Assembly (NCBI GenBank): GCA_963748105.1
Contig: CAVVHP010000012.1
Span: forward strand, 1-64,000
DNA from: JAKAGZ01 sp963748105
GTDB lineage: Bacteria; Bacteroidota; Ignavibacteria; Ignavibacteriales; Ignavibacteriaceae
Direction of reading: 5' to 3'
DNA length: 64,000 nucleotides
In this document: piece by piece, positions 51,368-60,321 of the stretch
Layout: each line of letters begins with the position of its first letter
Numbering within the stretch: the stretch's first letter is position 1
Notes under the pieces: model-generated
Databases searched by the model: none
What the model saw: the letters and a program-made list of their open reading frames with translations, nothing else
What the model was told of the DNA's origin: nothing
Position numbers and translations under genes: made by a program

Positions 51368-51451
51368 GTCATTTCGATCCACGCTTTAGCGTGGGAGAAA
51401 TCTTTTAGGACAATGTTAAAGGGTTTCTCTTCGTGAACTCAACGAAATGAC
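51368..51451. repeat. REP-like intergenic palindrome
   Basis: GTCATTTCG (51368-51376) and CGAAATGAC (51443-51451) are exact inverted ends of an 84-base element. Inside lie a second hairpin, CCACGC-TTTA-GCGTGG, and a GAGAAA/TTTCTC pair. This is the common GTCATTTCGA...GAGAAATCT palindromic element seen dispersed between genes in many bacterial genomes. It lies between the acyltransferase and msrB genes. Confidence 0.75.
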
Positions 51452-51460
51452 CAATTATAT

Positions 51461-52009
51461 TTATTTGTTTCGTGTACTATCGTCCGGGACAAAATCGAGT
51501 ACAATGGAGTTCATGCAAAAACGTTTCCCGGTTGGTGGAGGACCATCATCAAAGATGTGACCAAGATGAGCCCCGCATCTTCCGCATAAAACTTCCGTGC
51601 GACGCATACCAAATGAATTATCGACCTTGTAGATTACACTGTTCGGCCTGGCCGGTTCATAAAAGCTTGGCCAGCCGCAGGTGCTCGCAAATTTGGCATC
51701 AGAGCGGAAAAGCTTGTTTCCGCAGGCAGCACAATAATATGTGCCTTTACCCTCAAAGTTCCAGTATTTGCCCGTAAATGCCTGCTCTGTGGCCGCGTGG
51801 CGGGCTACTTCGTAGACATCCGCTGGAAGTATCTTCTTCCAGGTTGAATCAGGCAAATCAAGTTTTGATGTATCTGTTCGTGAATAATACGGGTTGTTTG
51901 GCTTAGTTTCTTTGTTCATGCTCTTATCAGGTTTTTTGTTTTCATGTTGTGCCTGGCAGCTTGTAAGTACAAAAGTTGTAAGTAATAATATGAGTGTTTT
52001 ACTTATCAT
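51461..52009 (-). CDS. msrB: Peptide-methionine (R)-S-oxide reductase, lipoprotein
   Basis: A 182-residue protein. A lipoprotein signal (LLLTTFVLTSCQAQ) with lipobox Cys precedes the MsrB domain. Two CxxC zinc motifs (CAACG, CGRCGAHLGH), GWPSFYEP and the catalytic Cys in GKRFCMNSIVLDF are all present. It repairs oxidised methionine in envelope proteins, and the lipid anchor places it outside the cytoplasm. Its start overlaps the end of the upstream oxidase gene by four bases, so it belongs to the same operon. Confidence 0.95.
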   Translation of the reverse strand: MISKTLILLLTTFVLTSCQAQHENKKPDKSMNKETKPNNPYYSRTDTSKLDLPDSTWKKILPADVYEVARHAATEQAFTGKYWNFEGKGTYYCAACGNKLFRSDAKFASTCGWPSFYEPARPNSVIYKVDNSFGMRRTEVLCGRCGAHLGHIFDDGPPPTGKRFCMNSIVLDFVPDDSTRNK

Positions 52010-53487
52010 AAAATATTCTCTTTAAAAATATTTCCCGATCCTAATATCAAATTCGGATCAAGTTTCTTCTTTATTTCAGCCATCTTTTTAATATTCTTTT
52101 CGCCGTACATTTCAAGCAAATAACTTGTTTTATTTTTCCCGATTCCGTGTTCAGCTGAAACAGTCCCGCCGAGTTCAACGGCTTTTTTACAGATTATTCC
52201 GTAAAGTTTTTTACCTAGCTCAAACTGTTCTCCAGATTCTGGTAGCATATTCAAATGCATATGGGCGTCACCGAAGTGGCCATAATTTACAAATTTTAAT
52301 CCAGCAGCAGCAACTTCCTTTTTTGCATAAAAGTATAGCTCTTCAAATTTTGCATGCGGTACCGCTACGTCTGTCCCAAGTTTTCTGAAACCTTTTCCTG
52401 CCATATATTCATTTATCTTCCACGAAACGGCGTGGCGGAATTCTTTTATGTTCTTCTTATCTTTTTCAGAAAGGGCAAACCACGCGCTTTCCTCGGCGCC
52501 GCTGAACTCACTAATCAGTTCCATCCACTCTTCAAAAACAGGGTCCTCATTTTCTTTGTTTATTTCCTGCTCAAACCAGATTGCTGCTTTTGCATTTCCT
52601 GGAACCTGCTGAAAGTCTTCCGACAAAAATTTCAGAGCACCTTCGTCAAAATATTCCAGAGCCAGTGCATCAATAATTTTGTTTTGATGAATATCTCTGG
52701 ATTTATATGATAGTTCTCTTGCTTTACTTATAAAGCCAAGAGCGTTTTTTTCGTCATCGAAAAAGATTACACAGGAAAGCAATTTTTCCGGGGCAGGCAA
52801 TAATTTTACTTTTATTTCAGAGATAACACCAAGTGTACCTTCAGAACCGATAAAAAGATCAATTGCATCCATATTTTTTTTGCAGAAATAACCCGATGTA
52901 TTTTTTGTGTCCGGCATTTCAAAATCGGGCAGGTCAATTGAAATTTCTTTTCCTGATTCTGTTTCTAATTTTAGATTATATTCTTCAGCTTTATTTTCTC
53001 CCCGTTTTAATTTTAAAATTTCTCCGTCAGCAAGAATAATTTCGAGGTCAAGGACATAATTTCTCGTAGGTCCGTATTTGAAAGTTTTTGCCCCCGATGC
53101 ATTAGTTGCTACTGTTCCGCCTATAAAACAATTATCTTCTGTAGGATCAGGAGGATATAAACGGTTTTTGCTTTTTATTTCCTTTAAGAAATCTGCCAGT
53201 ATTACCCCGGGTTGCACCAGAGCAAAATTCTCTTCAGTATTTATTTCTAAAATCTTAGAAAGTTTCTCAGTGGAAATTACAATCCCGCCTCGGGGAACGC
53301 CTGCACCTGTGAGACCGGTATGATTTCCACTGATTGTAACCGGAGTTTTTCCAGTATTGGTTTTTTTTAATATTTCAATAATTCCTTCTTTGTTTTCAGG
53401 AAAGTATACCGCCTCGCAGAATCCTTTTGTGTTGGAAGCATCTACTATGAAGTTTTGTATCTCATCGGGTGAAGTTTTAATTATCAT
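52006..53487 (-). CDS. FAD-linked oxidase (GlcD / D-lactate dehydrogenase type)
   Basis: A 493-residue VAO-family flavoprotein. The FAD-binding domain shows PVTISGNHTGLTGAGVPRGG and CFIGGTVATNASGAKTFKYG. The C-terminal FAD-oxidase domain ends with VNYGHFGDAHMHLNMLPESG, GGTVSAEHGIGKNKTSYL and a LDPNLILGSGNIF tail. Members oxidise D-2-hydroxy acids such as D-lactate or glycolate; the exact substrate is open. It overlaps the glycosyltransferase gene by 11 bases at its start and msrB by four at its end. Confidence 0.92.
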   Translation of the reverse strand: MIIKTSPDEIQNFIVDASNTKGFCEAVYFPENKEGIIEILKKTNTGKTPVTISGNHTGLTGAGVPRGGIVISTEKLSKILEINTEENFALVQPGVILADFLKEIKSKNRLYPPDPTEDNCFIGGTVATNASGAKTFKYGPTRNYVLDLEIILADGEILKLKRGENKAEEYNLKLETESGKEISIDLPDFEMPDTKNTSGYFCKKNMDAIDLFIGSEGTLGVISEIKVKLLPAPEKLLSCVIFFDDEKNALGFISKARELSYKSRDIHQNKIIDALALEYFDEGALKFLSEDFQQVPGNAKAAIWFEQEINKENEDPVFEEWMELISEFSGAEESAWFALSEKDKKNIKEFRHAVSWKINEYMAGKGFRKLGTDVAVPHAKFEELYFYAKKEVAAAGLKFVNYGHFGDAHMHLNMLPESGEQFELGKKLYGIICKKAVELGGTVSAEHGIGKNKTSYLLEMYGEKNIKKMAEIKKKLDPNLILGSGNIFKENIL

Positions 53488-54823
53488 AACTCAGATCTTC
53501 ATTGTCTAGTTTTCTTAATACTTCTAAATACTTTTTCTGCATTTCCAGTTCAGGAATCGTACCTTTATCACGTTTAATATCAACAGAAATTCCAAGCTTT
53601 TCAAATAAAATATCGATAGCATCAAACGCATTGATATTGGGATTTACCGCATCGCGCAGGTAATGAATTAATTTTAGAGTACGGAATCCGTCAAACCAGA
53701 ATTTTTTCTGATTGTTAATTTGCTTCACATCGTTTGTTCGGTTCAGAATCTTGCTGAATGCGCGGTCAAATTCCTGTTTAATAAGAAATTTATACAATTC
53801 AGGATGAATATTTTCTCCAGCCTCAAGGTAATATGAAACCAGATCAGAATTTTTGTAAAGAGCTTCATTCCATTTCTTTAAAATTTCAAAATTTGCAGGA
53901 TTGTATAACTGATATTCATCCTGCTCTTTTGCAAGGTATCTGTTTACTCTTTGGCCTGTACCGAAAGGGACCCGCCAGGATCCACGTCCTGAGGGATAAA
54001 CTGTTGTTGAGGTAATCTTTTCTATTTTTACCTGCTTAGCAAGTTTTTCCAGAAAGTAAAAATCCTCGGCCGCTTTCTTTTTGTTAATCCCTTCAACTTT
54101 TATGTAGCTCTCGCAATCACAACACATTGTTGAACCAATTGTGTGAAATGCGAAATTGGAATCCGCATATCTCTGAAAGAGAACATAGTATCGTAAATAA
54201 TATTCGTAACAGATAATTGCCTTTGTATTTTCATTATTCCCTGAAGTATCGTGCCTATAATTAACTACCGCAGCTGATAATTTTTTCTTGTTAAAATTCG
54301 ATACAATTTCTGTTAAGTAGTTTTTATCAAATGTACAGTCAGCATCTGTGCATATTAAAATCTTTTTGTTTGAATTTTCATAATTAAAGAGAGTTAAAGC
54401 CAGATCCATTCCAATTTTACGAGCCAGCCCAACACCACCGTGATTTTCAGGTAGTTCTTCCCCCCGCGATGAAGCGTCAACCAAGCCGATAGTTAAATCC
54501 GAAGAAATCAACGCAGCGGATAGATCATCATTTGCTTGCCCATTGATTATGTTCCGAAGAAAATACAAGGATATCTCGTTGTCAGATTTTATCCTTTCTT
54601 CTGATGTCTCTAAATTATTAATGACAAAAACAACGAGAGTTGATGAGAAATATTTAGCATCATTTTCAATAAGTGAACCCAGTACGAATTTTATGTTTTC
54701 AAATTCGCTTATCGCAGGAATTACGATGATGTTGTCATATTTCCCATCTTTACTTAATTCGATATTCCATTTAGGAACAGAATGTTTCTTTAGATATTTT
54801 TCTACATTTTCCGGAAGATTCAT
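53477..54823 (-). CDS. Glycosyltransferase family 2-like protein
   Basis: A 448-residue GT-A fold protein without membrane segments. The nucleotide-sugar and metal-binding DxD-like motif is KILICTDADCTFDKNYL (residues ~155-170), after the N-terminal VIPAISEFENIKFVL. AAEDFYFLEKLAKQV supplies the catalytic-base ED motif, and YPSGRGSWRVPFGTG precedes a helical C-terminal extension. The sugar donor and acceptor are unknown. It is the first gene of the overlapping glycosyltransferase, oxidase and msrB unit. Confidence 0.82.
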   Translation of the reverse strand: MNLPENVEKYLKKHSVPKWNIELSKDGKYDNIIVIPAISEFENIKFVLGSLIENDAKYFSSTLVVFVINNLETSEERIKSDNEISLYFLRNIINGQANDDLSAALISSDLTIGLVDASSRGEELPENHGGVGLARKIGMDLALTLFNYENSNKKILICTDADCTFDKNYLTEIVSNFNKKKLSAAVVNYRHDTSGNNENTKAIICYEYYLRYYVLFQRYADSNFAFHTIGSTMCCDCESYIKVEGINKKKAAEDFYFLEKLAKQVKIEKITSTTVYPSGRGSWRVPFGTGQRVNRYLAKEQDEYQLYNPANFEILKKWNEALYKNSDLVSYYLEAGENIHPELYKFLIKQEFDRAFSKILNRTNDVKQINNQKKFWFDGFRTLKLIHYLRDAVNPNINAFDAIDILFEKLGISVDIKRDKGTIPELEMQKKYLEVLRKLDNEDLSYDN

Positions 54824-54838
54824 AATATTATTTTAGAT

Positions 54839-55750
54839 TTAACGCTGATCAAACTGTTCCTTAGCGATTAATTCTTTTGTTTTTTCAAAATCGGAACCTT
54901 CTATCCAGTTAATTTTCACACCTTCTTTTTCCATTTTCCTGAACCAGGTCATTTGTCTTTTAGCAAAATTATGAATAGCGCTGTTAAGTTTTTGGAACAT
55001 ATCGTTGCGATTAATTTCTTTTTTAATGAATTGGCCGATGTATTTGTATTCCAGTCCAAAGAAATTCAGCTTTTCAAAAGAAACCCCGGAGGATACAAGT
55101 TTTTCAACTTCTTCAATCATACCATTTTGTAGTCTCACATTTAATCTTTCTGTAATTCGTTCCTTAATTTCAGAACTGGGCAAGGTTACACCAATAACCA
55201 GTGAGCTAATTTCTGTCGGTTTTGTTTCCTTCCTATAATTATTTTCTGAAATAATTATGGCATTAATAATCCTTTCTTTATCAATCAGGTCAGTGGTATT
55301 ATGAAGCCTGGGATTTATTTCTTTCAACTTTTTCCGTAATTCTTCAATATTGAATTCTTCAAGTTGTAAAATTTTCTGTTTTGAAAAATCAGCCTTTTTG
55401 AGACTGTAATTTTGCAAAACTGAACTTAAATATAGTCCTGTTCCTCCGACAAGAAATGGGATCTTATTTTTGTGTGATATTTTCTGAAATGCCTTTTGAA
55501 AATCTTCACTAAAACGGTATAAATTATATTCTTCAGTTGGATCAACTACGTCTATTAAATGAGAAGGAATTTTAATCCCGCTTATATTGTAATCGGCCAG
55601 GTCCTTCCCGGTTCCTATATCCATTCCTCGGTATACCTGGCGTGAATCGGCAGATATAATCTCACCGTTGAATTCGTTTGCAAGCAATGCGGCCAGTCTT
55701 GTTTTACCAATGGCGGTTGGGCCTAATATTGTAATTAAATTATGAGACAT
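54839..55750 (-). CDS. miaA: tRNA dimethylallyltransferase
   Basis: A 303-residue P-loop enzyme that adds the isopentenyl group to A37 of tRNAs reading codons that start with U. The P-loop is GPTAIGKT (residues 9-16). Other signatures are EIISADSRQVYRGMDIGTGK, FLVGGTGLYLSSVL and NFAKRQMTWFRKM. The length is typical. It lies 15 bases from the glycosyltransferase gene and 24 bases from the sensor gene on the same strand. Confidence 0.96.
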   Translation of the reverse strand: MSHNLITILGPTAIGKTRLAALLANEFNGEIISADSRQVYRGMDIGTGKDLADYNISGIKIPSHLIDVVDPTEEYNLYRFSEDFQKAFQKISHKNKIPFLVGGTGLYLSSVLQNYSLKKADFSKQKILQLEEFNIEELRKKLKEINPRLHNTTDLIDKERIINAIIISENNYRKETKPTEISSLVIGVTLPSSEIKERITERLNVRLQNGMIEEVEKLVSSGVSFEKLNFFGLEYKYIGQFIKKEINRNDMFQKLNSAIHNFAKRQMTWFRKMEKEGVKINWIEGSDFEKTKELIAKEQFDQR

Positions 55751-55774
55751 GCAAATATTTTTTAATGCGCGGAC

Positions 55775-58249
55775 CTAAAAAACGATAGGTAAAGCTATTA
55801 TAAAAGTTGTTCCCTGCCCTATTATACTGTCAACCAGAATATATCCCCCGTGATCGGTAATTATTTTTTCAGCTATGCTTAACCCGATGCCGGCTCTATT
55901 CTTCTTTCTGCTGACAAATGGTCTGAAGATTTTTTCCTTCCAGTTTTCAGGAAGGCCTTTACCATTATCACGGAATTTAATTTTAATATATTCTTCATCT
56001 TTTTCTGTAGTTACGAAAATTTTCCCTTCGTCTGTCATTTCATCACAGGCATTTTTTACAATCTGGTAACATGCCTGGTAAAACTGTCCGTTATCAAGTT
56101 TTACAACTGCATCAGACTCTATCTTCCTGTAAATCACAGTATTTCTAGATTCCACATATTCGGCAAGAAGCCCCAGAGTTATGTTCAATGCTTCTTTTAT
56201 ATTCACGGTGTTTAATTCAACAATATTTTTACCTTTTGAATAAGCTTCAGCACTGTCAAGGAATTCTTCCACAGCGTTTACCTGTTCAACCTGTAAATCA
56301 AGAACCTGATTAATTTCTGAAGAAAGCTTTTTCTTTTTTATTAGTGATGCGTAGTGTTTGACCAGCAATAGTGGAGCTTTTATATCTGCACTTATAAAAC
56401 CTGTGAGATCGCCGATAGATAAGAGGCGTTTTTGTCGAATGGAAATATCAGCAAGTTTGGTCCGATTTATTGCTTTAATTACGCTACCTGAAATTTCATT
56501 TAGTATTTCTACGTCTGTTTGGGTAAATCTTCCTCTTTCACTGTTGTACAGTTCCAGTACAGCAGAGGTCTCCTGGTTATTCTGTATAAATGAATAGTAG
56601 AGTGAATTTTTAATCTTTATACCGGTAAGATCTTCAATTACAGGATTAAAATATTTATCTTGTCTCGGGTTATCCAGAAAGATATTCCTTTTTTCCGAAG
56701 CTGCAATCCCCTGTATCCCGTCCGAGAATTTCATTCTTATATCGTGAATAGAGGTACCCGACAAAATTTTAGTAACAAGCTCTTTTTCTTCTTTGTCAAC
56801 TATGTAGAGCACGGCACCTTCTGCTTTTACAAGATCTGCTGTTTCTTCAGAAATAATATTAGTCACTTCATCCAGATTGCTTGAAGAAAAAATATTTTGA
56901 ATTCTTTTTATAATATCTTTATAAAAAGCAGATGTTTTATCATTTTCAGATATTTCGGGGCTTGTTATATCGGGCGGATTCTGAAAATCATCTTCAATAA
57001 TTTTTACTTTTCTAATGCTATTATTCTCAGATTGTGTAATTTCGTTTGCTTTTGACACGGGGTCTTCAGGTACCTGATTTTCTTCCTTATCAGTATCTGC
57101 CGAATCTTTTTCCTGTGGAACTTCCTCAACAGGTTCTTCTTCAATTGTGTCGCCAAAACCTATATCTGTAAAAGATGGCTTAAATTCTTTTTCTGGCTGA
57201 TCTGCTTCTTCCTTTGTGATATGTTCGTCTATTACGGGGCCGTGAGGAAATTCGATATCCATCTCTTTGTCTTTTTCTTTAAGGGGGTCTTTTATCTGGA
57301 AGTAATCTTTGTTCTCCTCTTCGGGAATTTCATCAAACACAATATTATCATCTTCATCAGTAATTATATCATCAAAAGAAATAGACTTATCCTCAGTTTC
57401 AACCGGTTGATCAGTTAACGGCTCCGGCGTTTGTTTTTCAGTCGGCGGCAATGAATCTGTAACTTCCTTAACGCTATCTTCTGCCTTTTCGTTCTGGTTG
57501 TCCTGCACTTCCTCCTCATCTTTAGGGGGGTCTTTTAATTGGAAATAGTGTTCCTCTTCTGCCTCTTCAGGCAATTCATCAAACACAGAATTATCTTCTA
57601 TTTCTATAATTATATCATCAGGTGATATATTGGCTTCTGCCGGTTCATCAGGTTCTTCAGTTTTGGTATTAGTTACTTGTTCTTCAGCTAATTCAATTTT
57701 CTCTTCAGTTTTTTTATCTTCCAACTTTGGTTCTTCTTTAACCGGGTTATCCAGGGAAATTTTTTCCGTGGTTTTGGAAAATTCAGATATGGGCTCATCC
57801 TTGGTTACAAAGTTTTTGGTATATTCTTCAAAATCCTGTTCCGGGATATTAAATGTTAAATTATCGCGTAAATTTTGTAGAACTTTTCCATTGGATTTAA
57901 TTAGATATTTCAGTTCTGCTAAATTAAAAGAATACATTCTGCAGTCGGTATCTGCAATTGCCGAAGATTTTCTTGGTGTCTTTTTTAATAATTCTGTCTC
58001 GCCAAAAAAACTATTTTTGTTTTTTTCTATATAAATATTTTTGTCGTCAAGATCCGTGTATTTTAATTTTACTATTCCTTCAATCAGGAGATAAAAATAT
58101 TCACAAGGATCACCTTTTTGGTAGATAACATCCCCTTCTCTTTTACCTATTATATTCTTCGGATTAGAATACTTTGCGATAAGATCCTGGCTTATCTCCG
58201 AAAATAATATATTTTTCTCTAATTCAGATGGATTTTTGTTTTCAAACAT
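55775..58249 (-). CDS. cNMP-binding / GAF / histidine-kinase-like sensor without acceptor His
   Basis: An 824-residue cytosolic protein. Residues ~20-140 form a cyclic-nucleotide-binding fold (YFYLLIEGIVKLKYTD, FFGETELLKKTPRKSSAIA). Residues ~140-420 are an acidic low-complexity linker with a repeated module (DDIIIEIEDNSVFDELPEE and DDIITDEDDNIVFDEIPEE, each followed by YFQxKDP). A GAF domain spans ~440-600, and a HisKA-like helix has ISADIKAPLLLV where the H-box should be, with Ala instead of His. The C-terminal HATPase_c is intact: VKNACDEMTDEG, FRDNGKGLP, AGIGLSIAEKI. ATG 58249 is used; the TTG at 58258 is an alternative. It is probably a regulatory partner rather than an active kinase. 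Confidence 0.87.
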   Translation of the reverse strand: MFENKNPSELEKNILFSEISQDLIAKYSNPKNIIGKREGDVIYQKGDPCEYFYLLIEGIVKLKYTDLDDKNIYIEKNKNSFFGETELLKKTPRKSSAIADTDCRMYSFNLAELKYLIKSNGKVLQNLRDNLTFNIPEQDFEEYTKNFVTKDEPISEFSKTTEKISLDNPVKEEPKLEDKKTEEKIELAEEQVTNTKTEEPDEPAEANISPDDIIIEIEDNSVFDELPEEAEEEHYFQLKDPPKDEEEVQDNQNEKAEDSVKEVTDSLPPTEKQTPEPLTDQPVETEDKSISFDDIITDEDDNIVFDEIPEEENKDYFQIKDPLKEKDKEMDIEFPHGPVIDEHITKEEADQPEKEFKPSFTDIGFGDTIEEEPVEEVPQEKDSADTDKEENQVPEDPVSKANEITQSENNSIRKVKIIEDDFQNPPDITSPEISENDKTSAFYKDIIKRIQNIFSSSNLDEVTNIISEETADLVKAEGAVLYIVDKEEKELVTKILSGTSIHDIRMKFSDGIQGIAASEKRNIFLDNPRQDKYFNPVIEDLTGIKIKNSLYYSFIQNNQETSAVLELYNSERGRFTQTDVEILNEISGSVIKAINRTKLADISIRQKRLLSIGDLTGFISADIKAPLLLVKHYASLIKKKKLSSEINQVLDLQVEQVNAVEEFLDSAEAYSKGKNIVELNTVNIKEALNITLGLLAEYVESRNTVIYRKIESDAVVKLDNGQFYQACYQIVKNACDEMTDEGKIFVTTEKDEEYIKIKFRDNGKGLPENWKEKIFRPFVSRKKNRAGIGLSIAEKIITDHGGYILVDSIIGQGTTFIIALPIVF

Positions 58250-58298
58250 ATTTTTCAATTATAATTAGATACACTAATATTCTCAAAGTATAAGTATA

Positions 58299-58922
58299 AT
58301 GAATTCTATCGAAATAGAAAATGCTGTAAAGCATATTTACAGTAAAGATAAGCAGTTAGCCGGGATTATTGACCTTGCTGGACCCTGTACTTTAAGGCCA
58401 AGGAAGAATCATTATTATACGCTTCTGGGATCAATAATAGGGCAACAGCTTTCAACTATCGCTGCTGGTGTAATAAAAGATAGGTTTTTTAACTATTTTG
58501 ACTACAAGCCTAAGCCTGAATATATATTAAGGACATCAGATAAAAAATTGAGAAATTTTGGACTATCTTGGGCAAAAATAAGGTATGTAAAGGATCTTTC
58601 GAACAAAATGCTGAAAGGCGAAATTCATTTCAGGGGACTAAGCAAATTATCAGACGATGAGATTATAGCAGAATTTACCAGTGTAAAAGGTATAGGAATC
58701 TGGACAATGCATATGTTTTTGATTTTTACACTTTGTCGCCTGGATGTACTGCCTGTTGGTGATCTTGGAATAAAGAAAGCTGCAAAATTGAACTATAATC
58801 TAAGAAAATTACCAGATGAAAAACGTTTGTTCAAACTTTCTAATGACAAATGCTGGACGCCTTATAACTCTATTGCCGCGTGGTACTTGTGGAAGAGTAT
58901 TGATATGAAAATTGTCGTCTGA
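58299..58922 (+). CDS. AlkA-like DNA-3-methyladenine glycosylase (HhH-GPD)
   Basis: A 207-residue protein. IIGQQLSTIAAGVIKDRFF opens the HhH-GPD fold, the helix-hairpin-helix reads FTSVKGIGIWTMHMFLIF, and the catalytic Asp is in VLPVGDLGIKKA. The C-terminal WTPYNSIAAWYLWK is typical of AlkA-type enzymes, which remove alkylated purines from DNA. No AlkA N-terminal domain is present, so it is the short single-domain type. It is divergent from the sensor gene. Confidence 0.93.
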   Translation: MNSIEIENAVKHIYSKDKQLAGIIDLAGPCTLRPRKNHYYTLLGSIIGQQLSTIAAGVIKDRFFNYFDYKPKPEYILRTSDKKLRNFGLSWAKIRYVKDLSNKMLKGEIHFRGLSKLSDDEIIAEFTSVKGIGIWTMHMFLIFTLCRLDVLPVGDLGIKKAAKLNYNLRKLPDEKRLFKLSNDKCWTPYNSIAAWYLWKSIDMKIVV

Positions 58923-58966
58923 TATTATTAAATTTACAGGAATCTTTTAACTTAATATAGCATCAT

Positions 58967-59524
58967 ATGGATGAAGTTCAACTAATAAGTCAGGCACAAG
59001 CGGGTGACAGAAATGCTCTTTCGGAACTTGTAAAAAATTACGAAAGAACTGTTTATAATTTCTCCTTTAAAATTTGCCGGGATCCTGAAAAAGCAGAAAA
59101 TACCATGCAGGAAACTTTTATGAGCATGGTTAAGTCATTAAAGCAATTTGATGGTAAATCAAAGCTTTCAACGTGGCTTTACAGGGTTGTAGTTAATCAC
59201 TGCCTGATGGATCTAAGAAAGAAGAAGCACAATTTTGTTTCTATAGATGATAATGAAGGAGAAGTCCCCGAAGGAAGCCTTATACCCGACTGGAAAAATA
59301 TTCCGGACGATGTGACGGAAAATAATGAATTGAAAAAAATACTTGATGATGCAATTAATAAACTTCAACCTGATTATAGGGTTGTGTTTGTATTACGGGA
59401 TGTTAACGGTTTATCTACAGAAGAAACCGCAAAAATAACTGATCTTTCAGTGCCTGCTGTAAAATCAAGATTGCACAGAGCGAGATCATTTTTAAGAAAT
59501 GAAATCAGCAAGGTGATGGAATAA
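58967..59524 (+). CDS. ECF-family RNA polymerase sigma factor
   Basis: A 185-residue sigma-70 family ECF factor. Region 2 reads FSFKICRDPEKAENTMQETFMSMVKSL with the DNA-melting STWLYRVVVNHCLMDLRKK. Region 4 carries the HTH PDYRVVFVLRDVNGLSTEETAKITDLSVPAVKSRLHRARS. The stop codon overlaps the ATG of the next gene (TAATG), the standard arrangement with an anti-sigma factor. The target regulon cannot be read here. Confidence 0.94.
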   Translation: MDEVQLISQAQAGDRNALSELVKNYERTVYNFSFKICRDPEKAENTMQETFMSMVKSLKQFDGKSKLSTWLYRVVVNHCLMDLRKKKHNFVSIDDNEGEVPEGSLIPDWKNIPDDVTENNELKKILDDAINKLQPDYRVVFVLRDVNGLSTEETAKITDLSVPAVKSRLHRARSFLRNEISKVME

Positions 59525-59757
59525 TGAGTGAATCAAAAGTAGGATGTAAAGAAGTAATGGAGCATATTTGTGATAGTCTTGGCGAAGAGCTGGATTCTCC
59601 AAAGTGTGTTGCCATAAAAAGCCATTTAAAGGTTTGTACAAACTGTCAGAATTATTTTAAATCGGTAGAGAAAACTGTAGAGTTTTACCGGTTGTATAAT
59701 CCGGAGCTTCCGGAAGAGGCCCACGGAAATCTCATGAAAAAACTTGGTTTGGATTAA
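59524..59757 (+). CDS. Anti-sigma factor, zinc-finger (ZAS) type, soluble
   Basis: A 77-residue protein with GCKEVMEHICDSLGEEL and a HxxxCxxC element (SHLKVCTNC), the zinc-binding core of ZAS-domain anti-sigma factors. It has no membrane segment, so it is a soluble sensor, likely of a redox or metal signal. Its start overlaps the sigma gene stop by one base, supporting the pairing. Confidence 0.88.
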   Translation: MSESKVGCKEVMEHICDSLGEELDSPKCVAIKSHLKVCTNCQNYFKSVEKTVEFYRLYNPELPEEAHGNLMKKLGLD

Positions 59758-59873
59758 ATTAAAAGCTAAAACATTGATTTTAAGCCGAAAACGAAGGTTT
59801 GAAAATATTATAATATCAATTTATTGAAACATAGTACTGGTGACCGTAGTTTAATATGAAACCAAGGAAAGAT

Positions 59874-60257
59874 ATGAAAAAGATTAATTTAACTGCGTTT
59901 TTAATATTCTCATTTATTGCAACATCTTTTGCAGCAACTGCCGATTCATCTGCAAGTACGATAACAATGAATGAATTTAAGCAGGAAATAAAATCCGGTA
60001 AAAAAATAGTAATTCTTGATGTAAGGTCACACGATGAATTAACCAGCTCTTTAGGAAAAATTGATGGAAGCATTAATATTCCGATAAATGAGTTGGAGTC
60101 AAGGTTACCCGAACTTAATAAATATAAAAATTTACAAATCAGAGTTATCAGCCGATCGGGAATACCTTCTAAACTGGCTGCTGAAATGTTGCGTGAACAT
60201 GGATTTAATGCAGCCAATGTTACAGGCGGAATGATGTCATTTCGGAAAAGTGATTAA
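59874..60257 (+). CDS. Exported rhodanese-fold protein lacking the active-site Cys
   Basis: A 127-residue protein with an N-terminal signal peptide (KKINLTAFLIFSFIATSFAA) and a rhodanese domain (VILDVRSHDELTSSLGKIDGSINIPINELESRL). The active-site loop, normally starting with Cys (CxxGxRS), reads VISRSGIPSKLAA: the Cys is replaced by Ser, so sulfur transfer is not expected. ATG 59874 follows AAGGAAAG; an in-frame ATG at 59856 is less likely. It lies after the sigma/anti-sigma pair, and a bidirectional terminator follows. Confidence 0.85.
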   Translation: MKKINLTAFLIFSFIATSFAATADSSASTITMNEFKQEIKSGKKIVILDVRSHDELTSSLGKIDGSINIPINELESRLPELNKYKNLQIRVISRSGIPSKLAAEMLREHGFNAANVTGGMMSFRKSD

Positions 60258-60276
60258 AGAAAATAGAATATTTATC

Positions 60277-60310
60277 AAAAGGGCTGAAGAATTTCTTCAG
60301 CCCTTTTTTT
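60277..60310. terminator. Bidirectional rho-independent terminator
   Basis: AAAGGGCTGAAGAA pairs with TTCTTCAGCCCTTT without a real loop mismatch. It is followed by seven T on the plus side and preceded by A on the other, so it ends both the rhodanese transcript and the convergent minus-strand gene. Confidence 0.88.
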
Positions 60311-60321
60311 ATAATTATTTG

